DNA from: CAZOOR01 sp964581505
Lineage (GTDB): Bacteria > Bacteroidota > Ignavibacteria > Kapaibacteriales > UBA2268
Length of the DNA: 22,542 bases
NCBI GenBank assembly: GCA_964581505.1
Contig: CAZOOR010000046.1
Span: 1-22,542, forward strand
Direction of reading: 5' to 3'
Shown: one piece after another, positions 1 through 9,224 of the stretch
Numbering within the stretch: the stretch's first letter is position 1
How the letters are laid out: every line of letters starts with the position of its first letter
Notes under the pieces: generated by a model
What the model saw: only the letters and a program-made list of their open reading frames with translations
Databases searched by the model: none
Told to the model about the DNA's origin: nothing
Position numbers and translations under genes: made by a program

Positions 1-1492
1 AATCATCTGTCCACTCGGCGGCATCACCTGCCGCATTCGTTACTAATATTTGATTTGCATTGCCGTTGGCTATTTTACCGGTTGTTACTGCTTTGTTTGC
101 TAATTTGGCTGTGGTTACTGCTTCATCGGCTATATCCGTACTTGTGATTGTGCCGTCTTCAATCATACCACTTGTTACGCCACCGTCTGCTATGCTTACT
201 GTGGCATCGCCGCTACCGTCAAAGGTAAAGGCTGTTATGCCGGCACCCTGCGATAAACTATGATTGACTTTATCTGATGTTCCTGCATTGCCTGTTATAT
301 CTATGCCAAAAGGATTAGATGTATCCATATCTTCGGGTTTAATTGTTCCATTGGTTATATGGGCAGATGTTACTGCATCATCAACAATAGTAAAACCGTC
401 TTCATAAGAACCATCAATGTCCCCAGGCTCAGGCGTTGAATCAAAAAATACTACATTATCGGATAATAAATCATCAGATAAGATTTCGTTATCTGCATTA
501 TTTATAATTTGCACCAATCTATCACCCATCGCACCACTATCATCTAATTTTGCTGCGGTTACCGCACCGTCCTTTAGATATAGCTCATTGCTTGCGTTTA
601 TTCCTATTGTTACATCATCATATAAAACATTATATGTGTATTCCGATGTACCGGGTGTTACGCTAAAGGCATTACCTGCTCTAAATACTCTCGAATTCGG
701 CAAGTTTGCTTCTACACCATATACCAAATACTGAGCATTTATTAAATCATTTAAATTACTTGCACCAGCTACATTCACTGTTACCTTATGCGATGTCTCG
801 TCAAATGATATACTTGCCGCACCTGTTCCTTCAAATCTCAGCCCTCTGCTACCGTCCGTAATTGAAAACTGCGAAACACCTGCCGCATTCTGAATCTCTA
901 CAAATTCTGTACTATTTTCTATTATCGCATTTGTAACCGATTCATCTGCCAGCTCTATATTCGTTACTGCATTTTCTACTATCTGAAAATCTGCTATTCC
1001 GCCACTATTACTTGCAGTCAAATCGCCACCTACTACTCTTGCTTGGGCTTTATCATCAGAACCACCTATATATATTTCGTGCTGAACCAAGTCCAATACC
1101 GGTGGTGCCGGCAAAGCCGCTAACTCACCCACTAAAACAGTTGACCAAGTATTACCACCATCTTGACTTACTTCTGCCTTCAATCTGACATCTGCCAAAA
1201 ATATAATGCCTCGCAAATCTGTTGTATCATATCCTGATGTTGGTGTACCGCCACCTATTTCCAATGTAAATATTGCAAATTGGTCGGTTGATACTCCTGT
1301 ATGAATTTCCTGATAATGCGTTATCGTACCTTTTCTTATACCTACACGAACTTGTAAATCTGTTGTATTAGGTATATATTGTCCCAAACCGTCAACAGCA
1401 TACCATCTATAAAAAAAGTTTTCCAGAGCATCTGCCCTTTGCGTAGAAAACAAAACAAAAACTGTCAAAATAATAAACAGTAACTTCTTCAT
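1..1492 (-). CDS. Secreted fibre-like repeat protein, 3' end beyond the window
   Basis: The frame is open from an ATG at 1492 to the left edge, giving 497 complete codons, so the C-terminus is missing. The start begins MKKLLFIILTVFVLF, a clear signal peptide with likely cleavage near the ADA of residues 20-22. A GAGGG ribosome-binding site lies about 10 bases upstream. After an N-terminal region of roughly 130 residues, plausibly a divergent form of the beta-rich head in the neighbouring giant protein, come the elements AVTNIELADESVTNAIIEN, AVTTAKLANK and AVTTGKIANG. These are followed by a piece of the QILVTNAAGDAAEW type that also recurs in the neighbour. Seen: signal peptide and decapeptide repeats. 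Inferred: an exported, possibly trimeric, surface fibre or adhesin. Function and partner are unknown. It is probably a paralogue of the 8570-1797 protein and lies downstream of its terminator on the same strand, so it may have its own promoter. Confidence 0.8.
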   Translation of the reverse strand, partial: MKKLLFIILTVFVLFSTQRADALENFFYRWYAVDGLGQYIPNTTDLQVRVGIRKGTITHYQEIHTGVSTDQFAIFTLEIGGGTPTSGYDTTDLRGIIFLADVRLKAEVSQDGGNTWSTVLVGELAALPAPPVLDLVQHEIYIGGSDDKAQARVVGGDLTASNSGGIADFQIVENAVTNIELADESVTNAIIENSTEFVEIQNAAGVSQFSITDGSRGLRFEGTGAASISFDETSHKVTVNVAGASNLNDLINAQYLVYGVEANLPNSRVFRAGNAFSVTPGTSEYTYNVLYDDVTIGINASNELYLKDGAVTAAKLDDSGAMGDRLVQIINNADNEILSDDLLSDNVVFFDSTPEPGDIDGSYEDGFTIVDDAVTSAHITNGTIKPEDMDTSNPFGIDITGNAGTSDKVNHSLSQGAGITAFTFDGSGDATVSIADGGVTSGMIEDGTITSTDIADEAVTTAKLANKAVTTGKIANGNANQILVTNAAGDAAEWTDD

Positions 1493-1796
1493 TCTTTTTT
1501 TACCCTCAATAAATTTATATTTCATATTCGTATTATTCCATTTATAATAATATTTTTATCACTACAACAATCTATAAATAGTTATTCCTATCTATTATCA
1601 CTGCATAGTTCAAAAATAGATTCTATTCAAATTTTAGACAATACCAATCATTTGGTATATTTTTTCGATAAATATATTTAGAAAGAGGAGGATATATTTT
1701 ACTCTTAGTATTAATTAAAAAAACCTTTCGCTCGAAAGCGAAAGGTTTTTTATTACGTGCCGTTTTATTAAAAAACGACTTTCCGATTTTGCTAAA
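1493..1796. other. AT-rich intergenic region between two fibre genes
   Basis: This 304-base stretch has no credible ORF. It holds the terminator of the giant fibre gene (1718-1751) and, next to 1492, the ribosome-binding site of the following gene. Any promoter for the partial gene should lie between about 1510 and 1700, which is strongly AT-rich. I could not single out a convincing pair of boxes. Confidence 0.6.
1718..1751 (-). terminator. Strong hairpin terminator after the giant fibre gene
   Basis: A perfect 15-bp inverted repeat (arms 1718-1732 and 1737-1751, core ACCTTTCGCT/AGCGAAAGGT) has a 4-base loop that reads TTCG on the minus strand. Both arms end in A/T runs, so it can work in both directions. 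It lies 46 bases past the stop codon of the 8570-1797 gene, where a rho-independent terminator is expected. Confidence 0.85.
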
Positions 1797-4700
1797 TTAT
1801 GACTGTACTCTCCATGAACCTGCGGCATAAACAATTACTGCCATATTACCATTCTGGATAGTATAGCTAGTACCTGCTAGTACTAAATTAACATTAGCTG
1901 TTGTTGTATTTACTAAATACATAATTTGTCCGTTAGTACCAGCCGGCAATTGAGCATTAGTTATACCTCCACCAGGACCGGTAAGAGTAACAACTGTTGC
2001 AGTTGCAGTACTCAAGTTAGCAAGTGTCCTTGTTTGATAACCTAACTGCGTAGAACCTGTACCACTCTGTACATAGTCGCCTGTTACTTCTAAATCGTCA
2101 GCAATCTTAACAGGATTTGTACCGATACTGTTTGAAATATCACCCTGCAAATTACTTGTGCCTGTTACGATAACATTATCATCTAATGTCAAATCGCCGG
2201 TTGAATTTGCTACATTACCCTGCAAATCACTTGTGCCCGTTACGATAACATTATCACCTAATGTCAAATCGCCGGTTGAATTTGCTACATTACCCTGCAA
2301 ATCACTTGTGCCTGTTACGGTTAAGTTTACAAATGTAGCAGAACCACCATAGAGTTCGCCAGTATATCTGATATCACCGACAACGTCGAGTTCATAAGTA
2401 CCGACACCAACTGCACCGTTAATCAACAATGCGGCGTTAGTAGTCGTTGTGCCGTTCAAGCTGACAGGAGCACCAGCTGCTGTAGGAGCAGCGAAGTTAG
2501 CCAAGCCAGCACCGTTACCTGTATGACCTAATGTAATTGTCTCAACACCAACGATGTTATTTGCACCAACATTAGAGTTTGCCCAGATATCGCCGTAAGT
2601 CTTGATAGCCATCTTCGGTGATGTACCCCAGTTGTTACGTACAACGAGAGGTGCTTCTTGAGCATCAGTCGGGTCTAAACCAACTGCGTCTGTAGAATAT
2701 CCTTCTATTAATACTGTACGACCGTTTGAAGGAGGATTAGATATGTTCTCAAATCGAGCAACATAGTTTTCATTAGCATTACCAGCTGCAGGAGCGGAAG
2801 TAGCAATAAGTGCCTGACCGCCGTTAGAAACAGCATAAACACCGGCATCCTCTGCACCGTTTTCGAAGTTATAACCATAAACACCTGCTGTTTTATCAGC
2901 TGCACCGGCTGTTAAGCCACCAGAGTAATTATTACTGTTAGCAACACCAGCTACGCCATATAGCTCTTGATTAGTTGTGCCATAAGCATTACCTCCGACA
3001 CCAACTGCTACTGTATTCGGTGTTACATCAGCTACGAAATACCCGCCAGCCTGAACAACATTTTCAAGTCCTGTATTGCCACTATTTACTTTATTCACAG
3101 AATATACACCAGCTGTACTATACGGATCAAGATTGTTTACAGTCTGTTTTACATTAATTGAGGAACTGTTTGCTTCCATACCTGTCATAGTAACATCAAC
3201 TAATAATGCACCATTTGACAAATCGGCAGTGGATGTACGCTCAATAACCGCAGTCGGATAACCTGTGTTACCACCTTTGGCTTTGAAAGCATATTGGTCT
3301 GTTGCACCAGCGGCATCATTTGTCGGAATTTCAACATAAATACCATTGGTTTGGTTATTAGTTGATGTCAATGAGAACATTGTCTCTCCTGTACCCGGGT
3401 CATCGTTATAAGTAAACGGAATTGTGAGTCCGTCCGGTACCCATATCGGCGTATGATTTGTCTCATCCCATCCAAGTACTTGGTTAGGAGCAGTTGTAGG
3501 AGCAGTTGCAGTTGAGTAATCCCAAGCTGTACCTGTCCAATACATAACTTGACCTTCTGTGGTAGCATCCGGCAAATTAGTAAGTGTAATATCAGGATTA
3601 CCCCAAGCAACATCATTTGATGAATTAATAATAAGTGCTTGTCCTGGTGTACCGCCTGCATTTATGTTTACAGGAAGTATCGTATTGTTTGCAATGTCGC
3701 CGGAAACTATTGTAGCGTCTGCTATTTTGGCTGATGTTACAGCATCATCCGCTATTTTTGCCGTTGCAACTGCACCGTCTGCAATTTTTACTGTTGTTAC
3801 TGCACCGTCTGCAATTTTCAATGTTGTTACTGCACCGTCAATAATTTTTGCGGCTGTAATCTGACCATCTGCAATATCATCTGTTAAGATTGTTCCGTTA
3901 AGAATCTTATCGGTTGTTACTGCATCAGCGCCTAACTTACCGTTTGTTACTGCTAAATCAGCAATCTTCGCGGTTGTTACTGCTCCGTCTGCAATCTTCG
4001 CTGTCGTTACTGCANNNNNNNNNNNNNNNNNNNNNNNNNNNNNNNNNNNNNNNNNNNNNNNNNNNNNNNNNNNNNNNNNNNNNNNNNNNNNNNNNNNNNN
4101 NNNNNNNNNNNNNNCACCGTCGGCAATCTTTGCGGTTGTTACTGCTCCGTCTGCCAATTCTGTTGTCCCGATAACACCGGCATTAATTTGAAGATCTAAA
4201 TTATTACTTGGTGTTCCTGTAATATCAATATCTGATGTTGTAGCGTTGTCATCTACATCAATAGCAACATCGGTTGCGGCGGTCAATCGTCCGTCTTCGT
4301 CAACCGTGAAAGTTCCCACTGCTGTGGAAGAACCGTATGAACCGGCTGTAACTGTCGTACTTATTAATTCATCTGCTCCGACTGAATTGTCTGCCATCTT
4401 TGCAAGTGTAATTGCATCATTAGCAATCTTCGCGGTTGTTACTGCTCCGTCTGCAATCTTCGCTGTCGTTACTGCATCATCTGCTATTTTTGCCGTTGCA
4501 ACTGCGCCGTCAGCGATTTTGACTGTTGTTACTGCATCATTAGCAATCTTCAATGTTGTTACTGCACCGTCATGAAGCTTGCCTTCTGTAATTGCACTAT
4601 TAGCAATATCTGCTGTCGCAACTGTACCGTCAAGAATCTTATCTGTTGTTACTGCATCAGCGCCTAACTTACCATTTGTTACTGCTAAATCGGCAATCTT

Positions 4701-7700
4701 TGCGGTTGTTACTGCCAAATCAACAATCTTTGCGGTTGTTACTGCATCATCTGCAATCTTTGCAGTTGTTACTGCACCGTCGGCAATCTTTGCGGTTGTT
4801 ACTGCTCCGTCTGCCAATTCTGTTGTCCCTACTGTTCCTGATTTGATTTGGAAATTTAGCGCATCACTCGGTGAACCGATTCCCATAACATCAATGTCTG
4901 AAGTTGTACCGTTATCATTTACAACAATATCAACATTTGCTGCCGTAGTTAAACGACCGTCTGCATCTACTGTGAATGTTCCTACTGCTGTTGATGTACC
5001 GTATGCACCGGCTGTAACTGTCGTACTCATTAACTCATCTGGTCCGACCGCATCGTCTGCCATCTTTGCAAGTGTAATTGCATTATCAGCAATATCATCT
5101 GTTACAATAGTTAAATCAAGAATTTTAGCAGATGTTACTGCATCATTGGCTAATTTACCGGTTGTTACCGCTAAATTAGCGATCTTCGGTGTTGTTACTG
5201 CACCGTTCGCGATCTTCGGTGTTGTTACTGCACCGTTCGCGATCATAGCAGTAGCAACATGACCGTTTGTCCAAGCTGAACCGTCAAAATAAAGAACTTC
5301 GTTAGCACCAACACCAGCTGTGTACATCGTTACAGGATTGGCAGGTGTACCGTCACCAATAATAGGCATACCGGTTGTTACCGATGCACCCGGAACTGCC
5401 CATTTCATTCGACTTAAAGAATTATCCCAAACCAATGCGTAACCATCGGTTGTACCGTCAGCTGTGTTATCAGTATTTAAATTCATAGGTGTAATAAGAG
5501 CATCTGCCCAATTAGTACCTGTCCAATAAATAACATTACCGGTTGAAGTACCGTCTTTTAATTTGATAGCATTTGTAGTATTATCAATACCGTTTCCAAC
5601 TATGAAACCAGATGTATTGACAGCAGGTGTTCCCCAGTGTACATCAGTACCGGCATTATCAATAACAAGTGCTTGATAAGAAGTACCACCATTAGCGCTA
5701 ATCTTTCCAGATTCAATTGTGTCATCATGAATATCTTCATTGACAATTGTTCCGTTGTCAATTTTAGCGGAAGTAACTGCATCGTTTGCAATGTCAGCAG
5801 TATGAACTTCACCATCACCAATTTTAGCGGAAGTAACTGCATCGTCTGCAATCATATCTGTCTGAACGTGACTGTTTGTCCATATAGTTCCATTAAAATA
5901 AAGAACATCATTAGTATTAACACCATCAGTATAAAGTGTTACGGGGTCAGTAGCAGTACCGTCACCTACAACCGGATGCTCTGTGTGAACTTTGCCCCAA
6001 GGAATCATCCATTCCATTGCTGAACCATTCCAAACTAATGCGTAGTCTGCAATCGGGTCATTTGCAATGTTTAATTTGACTTCCCCAATTGTATTGTCTG
6101 CAATATCTTCGTTTAGAATTGTTCCATTAAGAATCTTCACTGTTGTAACTGCACCGTCTGCAATGTCAGGTGTTGTTACTTCGCCATCCTTAATTTTATC
6201 TGTTGTAATGGCATCGGGTGCGATTTTAACATTTGTTACTGCATAATCGGCAATATCTACGGTTTTCACTTCACCATCAAGGATAAGAGCTGAAGTAATA
6301 GCATTGTTTACAATATAGATTTCATCGTTTACGCCATTACCTGCAAGATGATTATCTCTTAAATTAATAGGAGCCCAGTTTGCATTTGATGAATTATCTG
6401 TAACCATAAATGTATTCGGGTCGCCGTTCATAATTTTTTGGGTCGTAACAGCTTTGTCAGCAATTTTTGGTGTTGTAACAGCTTCGTCAGCAATCTTAGG
6501 TGTTGTTACTGCAAGATTATCAATTTTATCTGTTGTTACCTGTGCATCGCCAATGTCAGCAGTTCTTACGCCACCGTCTTCGATTTCAGTTGTTCCTACT
6601 ACACCTTCCTTTATCTGTAGGTCTAAAGCATCAACAGGTGTATTATTGAGGAAATCAATGTCAGAAGTTGCAACATCGTCAATAAAGATAGGAACATTGA
6701 CAGCATTCGTCAAACGTCCATCTTCATCAACCGTAAATTGAGCAACTTCTGTTCTCGAACCATAAGTACCGGCTGTAACTGCTGTATGCTCTAATTCAAA
6801 AGGTGTAACAGCTTCTGCAGCAATATCAATGCTAATGATTGAACGGTCTTCGATTTCAAATGTTCCAATACCGGCTTCTTTAATTGAAAGAGCGTCTGTT
6901 GCAGAAATACCATTATTATTAGTAAACTGGTCTTGATTCGTAAAGACGTGTTTCAGTTTAACCGGCTCTGCAGGAGTACCATTACCTTCGATAGTAATAT
7001 CATCGGTAACAATTTGTGCTGTTGCATAATCCCATTTCATCATACCGCCTGCATTGTCCCAAGTAAGAGCCATGCCGTCTGTAGAAGAATCGGCTGTGTT
7101 ACTTGTCATCAAATTCTGCGGTGTAACTTTGTTAGCAACCCACTGTCCACCGGCTCCGGGAGTTCCGTCAAACCAAAGAACAGCACCACTACCATCAGGA
7201 ATGAAAGCGGCATCATCGCGAATTTTCAAAGGATTAACAGTTGTGCCATCATCATAACCGGTACCTACAAGAGGACCTAATGCTGAGAACTGTCTTGAAT
7301 GCCATTCACCATTATTATAGAACCACAAATCGCCTGAGTTATATCCTGTAGGAACTTCAAGAGGAACATTCAACCAAGCACCAACTGTTAATTGGTCATA
7401 AGGACCGGTAACATCGCCGGCGGCTTGAGCAATAATCCACTCGTTTGTAATTTGCTGATACATATAAATATCACCCTGTGTGGTCGGCTGGTCTTTCAAA
7501 GGTACATTCCAGAACTTGCGAACAGTATTATTATTATAAGCACCAATAACATCACCGTCCATAGTTGTGGCAACCCATTCGTCATTAGGACCGTCATACA
7601 TATAAACTTGACCGTTAGTAGCCGCGATATCACTAATAGGAACATTTCTTAATCCGCCAACCTGCGGGTCGGGGTATGTGCCATAAAGGTCGCCGCCAGC

Positions 7701-8570
7701 GGCATCACCAATATTAATGTAATAATCTTCGACTTCTTGGTCAAAATCTTCTAATTTAATTGTGCCGTTCAAAATTTTATCTGTTGTAACGGCATCGGGA
7801 GCGATTTTATCGTTTGTTACAGCATAATCGGCAATCTTGGCAGTTGTAACTGCACCGTTTGCGATTTTGACTGTAGTAACTGCACCATTAAAGATACGGT
7901 CTGTCTTAACTGCACCTGGGGCAATCAGCGGGTCGGGATAGACACCGGTCAAATCGCCACTTGCAGGACCGCAAGGTGTAACACAAATATTAGGAGCAAG
8001 TTTATCCTGAGTAATGCTTCCCGGAGGAATATTACGGATAACAGCGGCGGGGTTCAATGTCGGATTTGGATATGTTCCGGCAAGGTCGCCACCTGCAGGT
8101 CCCCAAGGGAATGCAGAAACGTTTGCTGCTAATTTTTCCTGTGTGATTGCGCCATCAACAACAGTCATTGCAACCTTTGCCGTGTCGGCATCAATAGCCT
8201 GAATTGCATTCAAAGCTGTTGGTACAGATGCAAGAGGTGACCTCGGGAACGGTGTTCCGTTGCCGATTTTAATTTCCAACCATAACTGCTTGTTAAAGTC
8301 AACGTTAATAGGTGTTCTCGAACCGAGATATACGTTCAAGAAACCGTTAGCTACTGTAACGTCCTGAATCTCAACCCAAATAGGTTGTCCGCCAAACTCT
8401 TGCTCGTAAATAGCAAAAGTACCGACGTACGAGCCGTCTTTTAACGGATTGTCAAGCTCATCATTCATTGCGGCTTGATAATTAAAAACCTTCGGGATCT
8501 GAGACATAGCACTGTCAGTGAAAACCATCACCATTAGTGCTAAGATACTGAGAAGTAATAACTTCTTCAT
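1797..8570 (-). CDS. Giant secreted fibre-like protein with decapeptide repeats
   Basis: About 2,257 residues, including roughly 34 unknown ones across the assembly gap. The ATG at 8570 is chosen over one 11 codons upstream because a GGAG site lies 6 bases before it and the protein then begins with a signal peptide, MKKLLLLSILALMVMVF..AMSQ. Residues about 25-140 form a beta-rich N-terminal module (IPKVFNYQAAMND, then NGFLNVYLG, then PFPRSPLASVPTALNA) found on fibre-like proteins of Bacteroidota and relatives. Next come several AGGDLAGTYPNPT-type elements. A long region then has about 60 units of the AVTTAKIADG type, broken by modules such as QALVIDNAGTDVHW and TAGxYG..FTVDxDGRL..SDID (three copies). 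Near the C-terminus are 25-residue repeats and a final part ending GSWRVQS. I see neither a T9SS sorting domain nor a Peptidase_S74 chaperone at the C-terminus. It resembles phage tail-fibre and trimeric-adhesin shafts. A surface fibre is inferred; ligand and export route are unknown. Confidence 0.85.
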   Translation of the reverse strand: MKKLLLLSILALMVMVFTDSAMSQIPKVFNYQAAMNDELDNPLKDGSYVGTFAIYEQEFGGQPIWVEIQDVTVANGFLNVYLGSRTPINVDFNKQLWLEIKIGNGTPFPRSPLASVPTALNAIQAIDADTAKVAMTVVDGAITQEKLAANVSAFPWGPAGGDLAGTYPNPTLNPAAVIRNIPPGSITQDKLAPNICVTPCGPASGDLTGVYPDPLIAPGAVKTDRIFNGAVTTVKIANGAVTTAKIADYAVTNDKIAPDAVTTDKILNGTIKLEDFDQEVEDYYINIGDAAGGDLYGTYPDPQVGGLRNVPISDIAATNGQVYMYDGPNDEWVATTMDGDVIGAYNNNTVRKFWNVPLKDQPTTQGDIYMYQQITNEWIIAQAAGDVTGPYDQLTVGAWLNVPLEVPTGYNSGDLWFYNNGEWHSRQFSALGPLVGTGYDDGTTVNPLKIRDDAAFIPDGSGAVLWFDGTPGAGGQWVANKVTPQNLMTSNTADSSTDGMALTWDNAGGMMKWDYATAQIVTDDITIEGNGTPAEPVKLKHVFTNQDQFTNNNGISATDALSIKEAGIGTFEIEDRSIISIDIAAEAVTPFELEHTAVTAGTYGSRTEVAQFTVDEDGRLTNAVNVPIFIDDVATSDIDFLNNTPVDALDLQIKEGVVGTTEIEDGGVRTADIGDAQVTTDKIDNLAVTTPKIADEAVTTPKIADKAVTTQKIMNGDPNTFMVTDNSSNANWAPINLRDNHLAGNGVNDEIYIVNNAITSALILDGEVKTVDIADYAVTNVKIAPDAITTDKIKDGEVTTPDIADGAVTTVKILNGTILNEDIADNTIGEVKLNIANDPIADYALVWNGSAMEWMIPWGKVHTEHPVVGDGTATDPVTLYTDGVNTNDVLYFNGTIWTNSHVQTDMIADDAVTSAKIGDGEVHTADIANDAVTSAKIDNGTIVNEDIHDDTIESGKISANGGTSYQALVIDNAGTDVHWGTPAVNTSGFIVGNGIDNTTNAIKLKDGTSTGNVIYWTGTNWADALITPMNLNTDNTADGTTDGYALVWDNSLSRMKWAVPGASVTTGMPIIGDGTPANPVTMYTAGVGANEVLYFDGSAWTNGHVATAMIANGAVTTPKIANGAVTTPKIANLAVTTGKLANDAVTSAKILDLTIVTDDIADNAITLAKMADDAVGPDELMSTTVTAGAYGTSTAVGTFTVDADGRLTTAANVDIVVNDNGTTSDIDVMGIGSPSDALNFQIKSGTVGTTELADGAVTTAKIADGAVTTAKIADDAVTTAKIVDLAVTTAKIADLAVTNGKLGADAVTTDKILDGTVATADIANSAITEGKLHDGAVTTLKIANDAVTTVKIADGAVATAKIADDAVTTAKIADGAVTTAKIANDAITLAKMADNSVGADELISTTVTAGSYGSSTAVGTFTVDEDGRLTAATDVAIDVDDNATTSDIDITGTPSNNLDLQINAGVIGTTELADGAVTTAKIADGXXXXXXXXXXXXXXXXXXXXXXXXXXXXXXXXXXAVTTAKIADGAVTTAKIADLAVTNGKLGADAVTTDKILNGTILTDDIADGQITAAKIIDGAVTTLKIADGAVTTVKIADGAVATAKIADDAVTSAKIADATIVSGDIANNTILPVNINAGGTPGQALIINSSNDVAWGNPDITLTNLPDATTEGQVMYWTGTAWDYSTATAPTTAPNQVLGWDETNHTPIWVPDGLTIPFTYNDDPGTGETMFSLTSTNNQTNGIYVEIPTNDAAGATDQYAFKAKGGNTGYPTAVIERTSTADLSNGALLVDVTMTGMEANSSSINVKQTVNNLDPYSTAGVYSVNKVNSGNTGLENVVQAGGYFVADVTPNTVAVGVGGNAYGTTNQELYGVAGVANSNNYSGGLTAGAADKTAGVYGYNFENGAEDAGVYAVSNGGQALIATSAPAAGNANENYVARFENISNPPSNGRTVLIEGYSTDAVGLDPTDAQEAPLVVRNNWGTSPKMAIKTYGDIWANSNVGANNIVGVETITLGHTGNGAGLANFAAPTAAGAPVSLNGTTTTNAALLINGAVGVGTYELDVVGDIRYTGELYGGSATFVNLTVTGTSDLQGNVANSTGDLTLGDNVIVTGTSDLQGNVANSTGDLTLDDNVIVTGTSNLQGDISNSIGTNPVKIADDLEVTGDYVQSGTGSTQLGYQTRTLANLSTATATVVTLTGPGGGITNAQLPAGTNGQIMYLVNTTTANVNLVLAGTSYTIQNGNMAVIVYAAGSWRVQS
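2143..2367 (-). repeat. 75-nt tandem repeat, three copies, inside the giant fibre gene
   Basis: The phrase starting CCCTGCAAAT(T/C)ACTTGTGCC recurs at 2143, 2218 and 2293, an exact 75-nt period. It encodes 25-residue units with the core GTSDLQGNVANSTGDLTL. The first two full units differ by only a few bases, which suggests recent duplication. The third unit, at 2293, diverges after about 30 bases. Confidence 0.8.
3730..5061 (-). repeat. Tandem 660-nt supermodule built of 30-nt units
   Basis: Two consecutive coding modules share the same order of elements: an AITLAKMAD-GADEL segment, a TAGxYG..DGRL..SDID domain, TTELADG, a run of AVTTAKIADG units, AVTNGKLGAD, AVTTDKIL, and further units. The anchor GCTCCGTCTGCCAATTCTGT occurs at 4804 and again at 4144, 660 nt apart. 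The anchor CATCTTTGCAAGTGTAATTG occurs at 5061 and 4395, 666 nt apart, because one copy has two extra codons. The 100-N gap falls inside the second copy. Outer limits are approximate. Confidence 0.75.
4015..4114. other. Assembly gap of 100 N inside the repeat array
   Basis: Exactly 100 unknown bases interrupt the decapeptide array. Both flanks end within the same repeat word (left flank ...TTACTGCA, right flank CACCGTCGG...). The flanking reading frames agree across the 100 N, but the 30-nt repeat phase does not. The length is therefore probably a placeholder. Confidence 0.95.
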
Positions 8571-8633
8571 AAAAAACTCCTTTACGGTAATACAAAAAAA
8601 CATTTTATTTAATAAATTTCAAATCTAATTGAC

Positions 8634-9224
8634 TTATTTTACAACAACCATTACTTTACGTAACGAATATGGTTGGAATGAACCAAAGCCAGCCATTTGG
8701 GCGGGACTTACGGTTAATTCATACATATAAGAACCGGAAGCAAGATTTTCACCTGCTTGGTCTTTAACATCCCAATTTACTTCCTTTATACCGGCATCCT
8801 GTACCTCGTCAACTAAAACCTTAACGAGACTTCCCGACACATTATATATCTTTAAGGTAACTTTTGCAGCACCCGGAAGGTCATAACGAATCGTTGTAGA
8901 ATAAGAAACCGGATTGGGATAGTTCAACAACTGATGCTCGTCTGCGGTTTCACCCGGAGTATCAACACCTGTTGTTATGCCTGTTGGCACCCAAAATCCT
9001 TGCCAAACGTTAATGTCCTGTCCACCGTCGCTACCTGCTAATCTTCCGATAGCAAACTGACCGACAATACCCGACATCTTCCAATTGGCGGAATTCGAGG
9101 ACGCAACTACACCTCCCGAACCCATAACAGATTTAACTAATTTAATCTGTTGGGCGGAGAGTTCACCTACTCCAAGGCTGAATATCATGCCTATCAGTAG
9201 CGAGTAGATAATGCTTTTCTTCAT
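8634..9224 (-). CDS. Small secreted protein with T9SS type A sorting domain
   Basis: The ATG at 9224 gives 196 residues. A GAGGAG site 7 bases upstream and a signal peptide (MKKSIIYSLLIGMIFSLGVGELSAQ) favour it over a start 17 codons earlier. Residues about 28-85 (SGGVVASSNSANWKMSG, then GQFAIGRLAG, then WQGFWVPTG) match the short SGG...GQ...GFW module often seen before T9SS tails. Residues about 112-196 are a type A sorting domain of the TIGR04183 type: LLNYPNPVSYSTTIRYDLP, then IYNVSGSLVKVLVD, then G.KEVNWD, ASGSYMYELTV and a basic end LRKVMVVVK. From family knowledge, such proteins cross the outer membrane by the type IX system and are released or anchored to the surface. The gene lies 63 bases before the giant fibre gene on the same strand, with no terminator seen between, so co-transcription is likely. 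Its specific role is unknown. Confidence 0.85.
   Translation of the reverse strand: MKKSIIYSLLIGMIFSLGVGELSAQQIKLVKSVMGSGGVVASSNSANWKMSGIVGQFAIGRLAGSDGGQDINVWQGFWVPTGITTGVDTPGETADEHQLLNYPNPVSYSTTIRYDLPGAAKVTLKIYNVSGSLVKVLVDEVQDAGIKEVNWDVKDQAGENLASGSYMYELTVSPAQMAGFGSFQPYSLRKVMVVVK

Noticed and set aside
3710..5260. Regular 30-nt repeats that look like a CRISPR array at first sight
   Set aside because: The repeats are contiguous with no unique spacers, encode in-frame decapeptides of the AVTTAKIADG type, and lie in the middle of one long open frame.
4579..5262. Plus-strand open frame of 227 codons (and others at 4246-4575, 3559-3864, 60-263)
   Set aside because: These are antisense shadows of the decapeptide repeats. 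Their products are repetitive A/V/T-rich strings with the same period, and the minus-strand frame has a signal peptide and ribosome-binding site.
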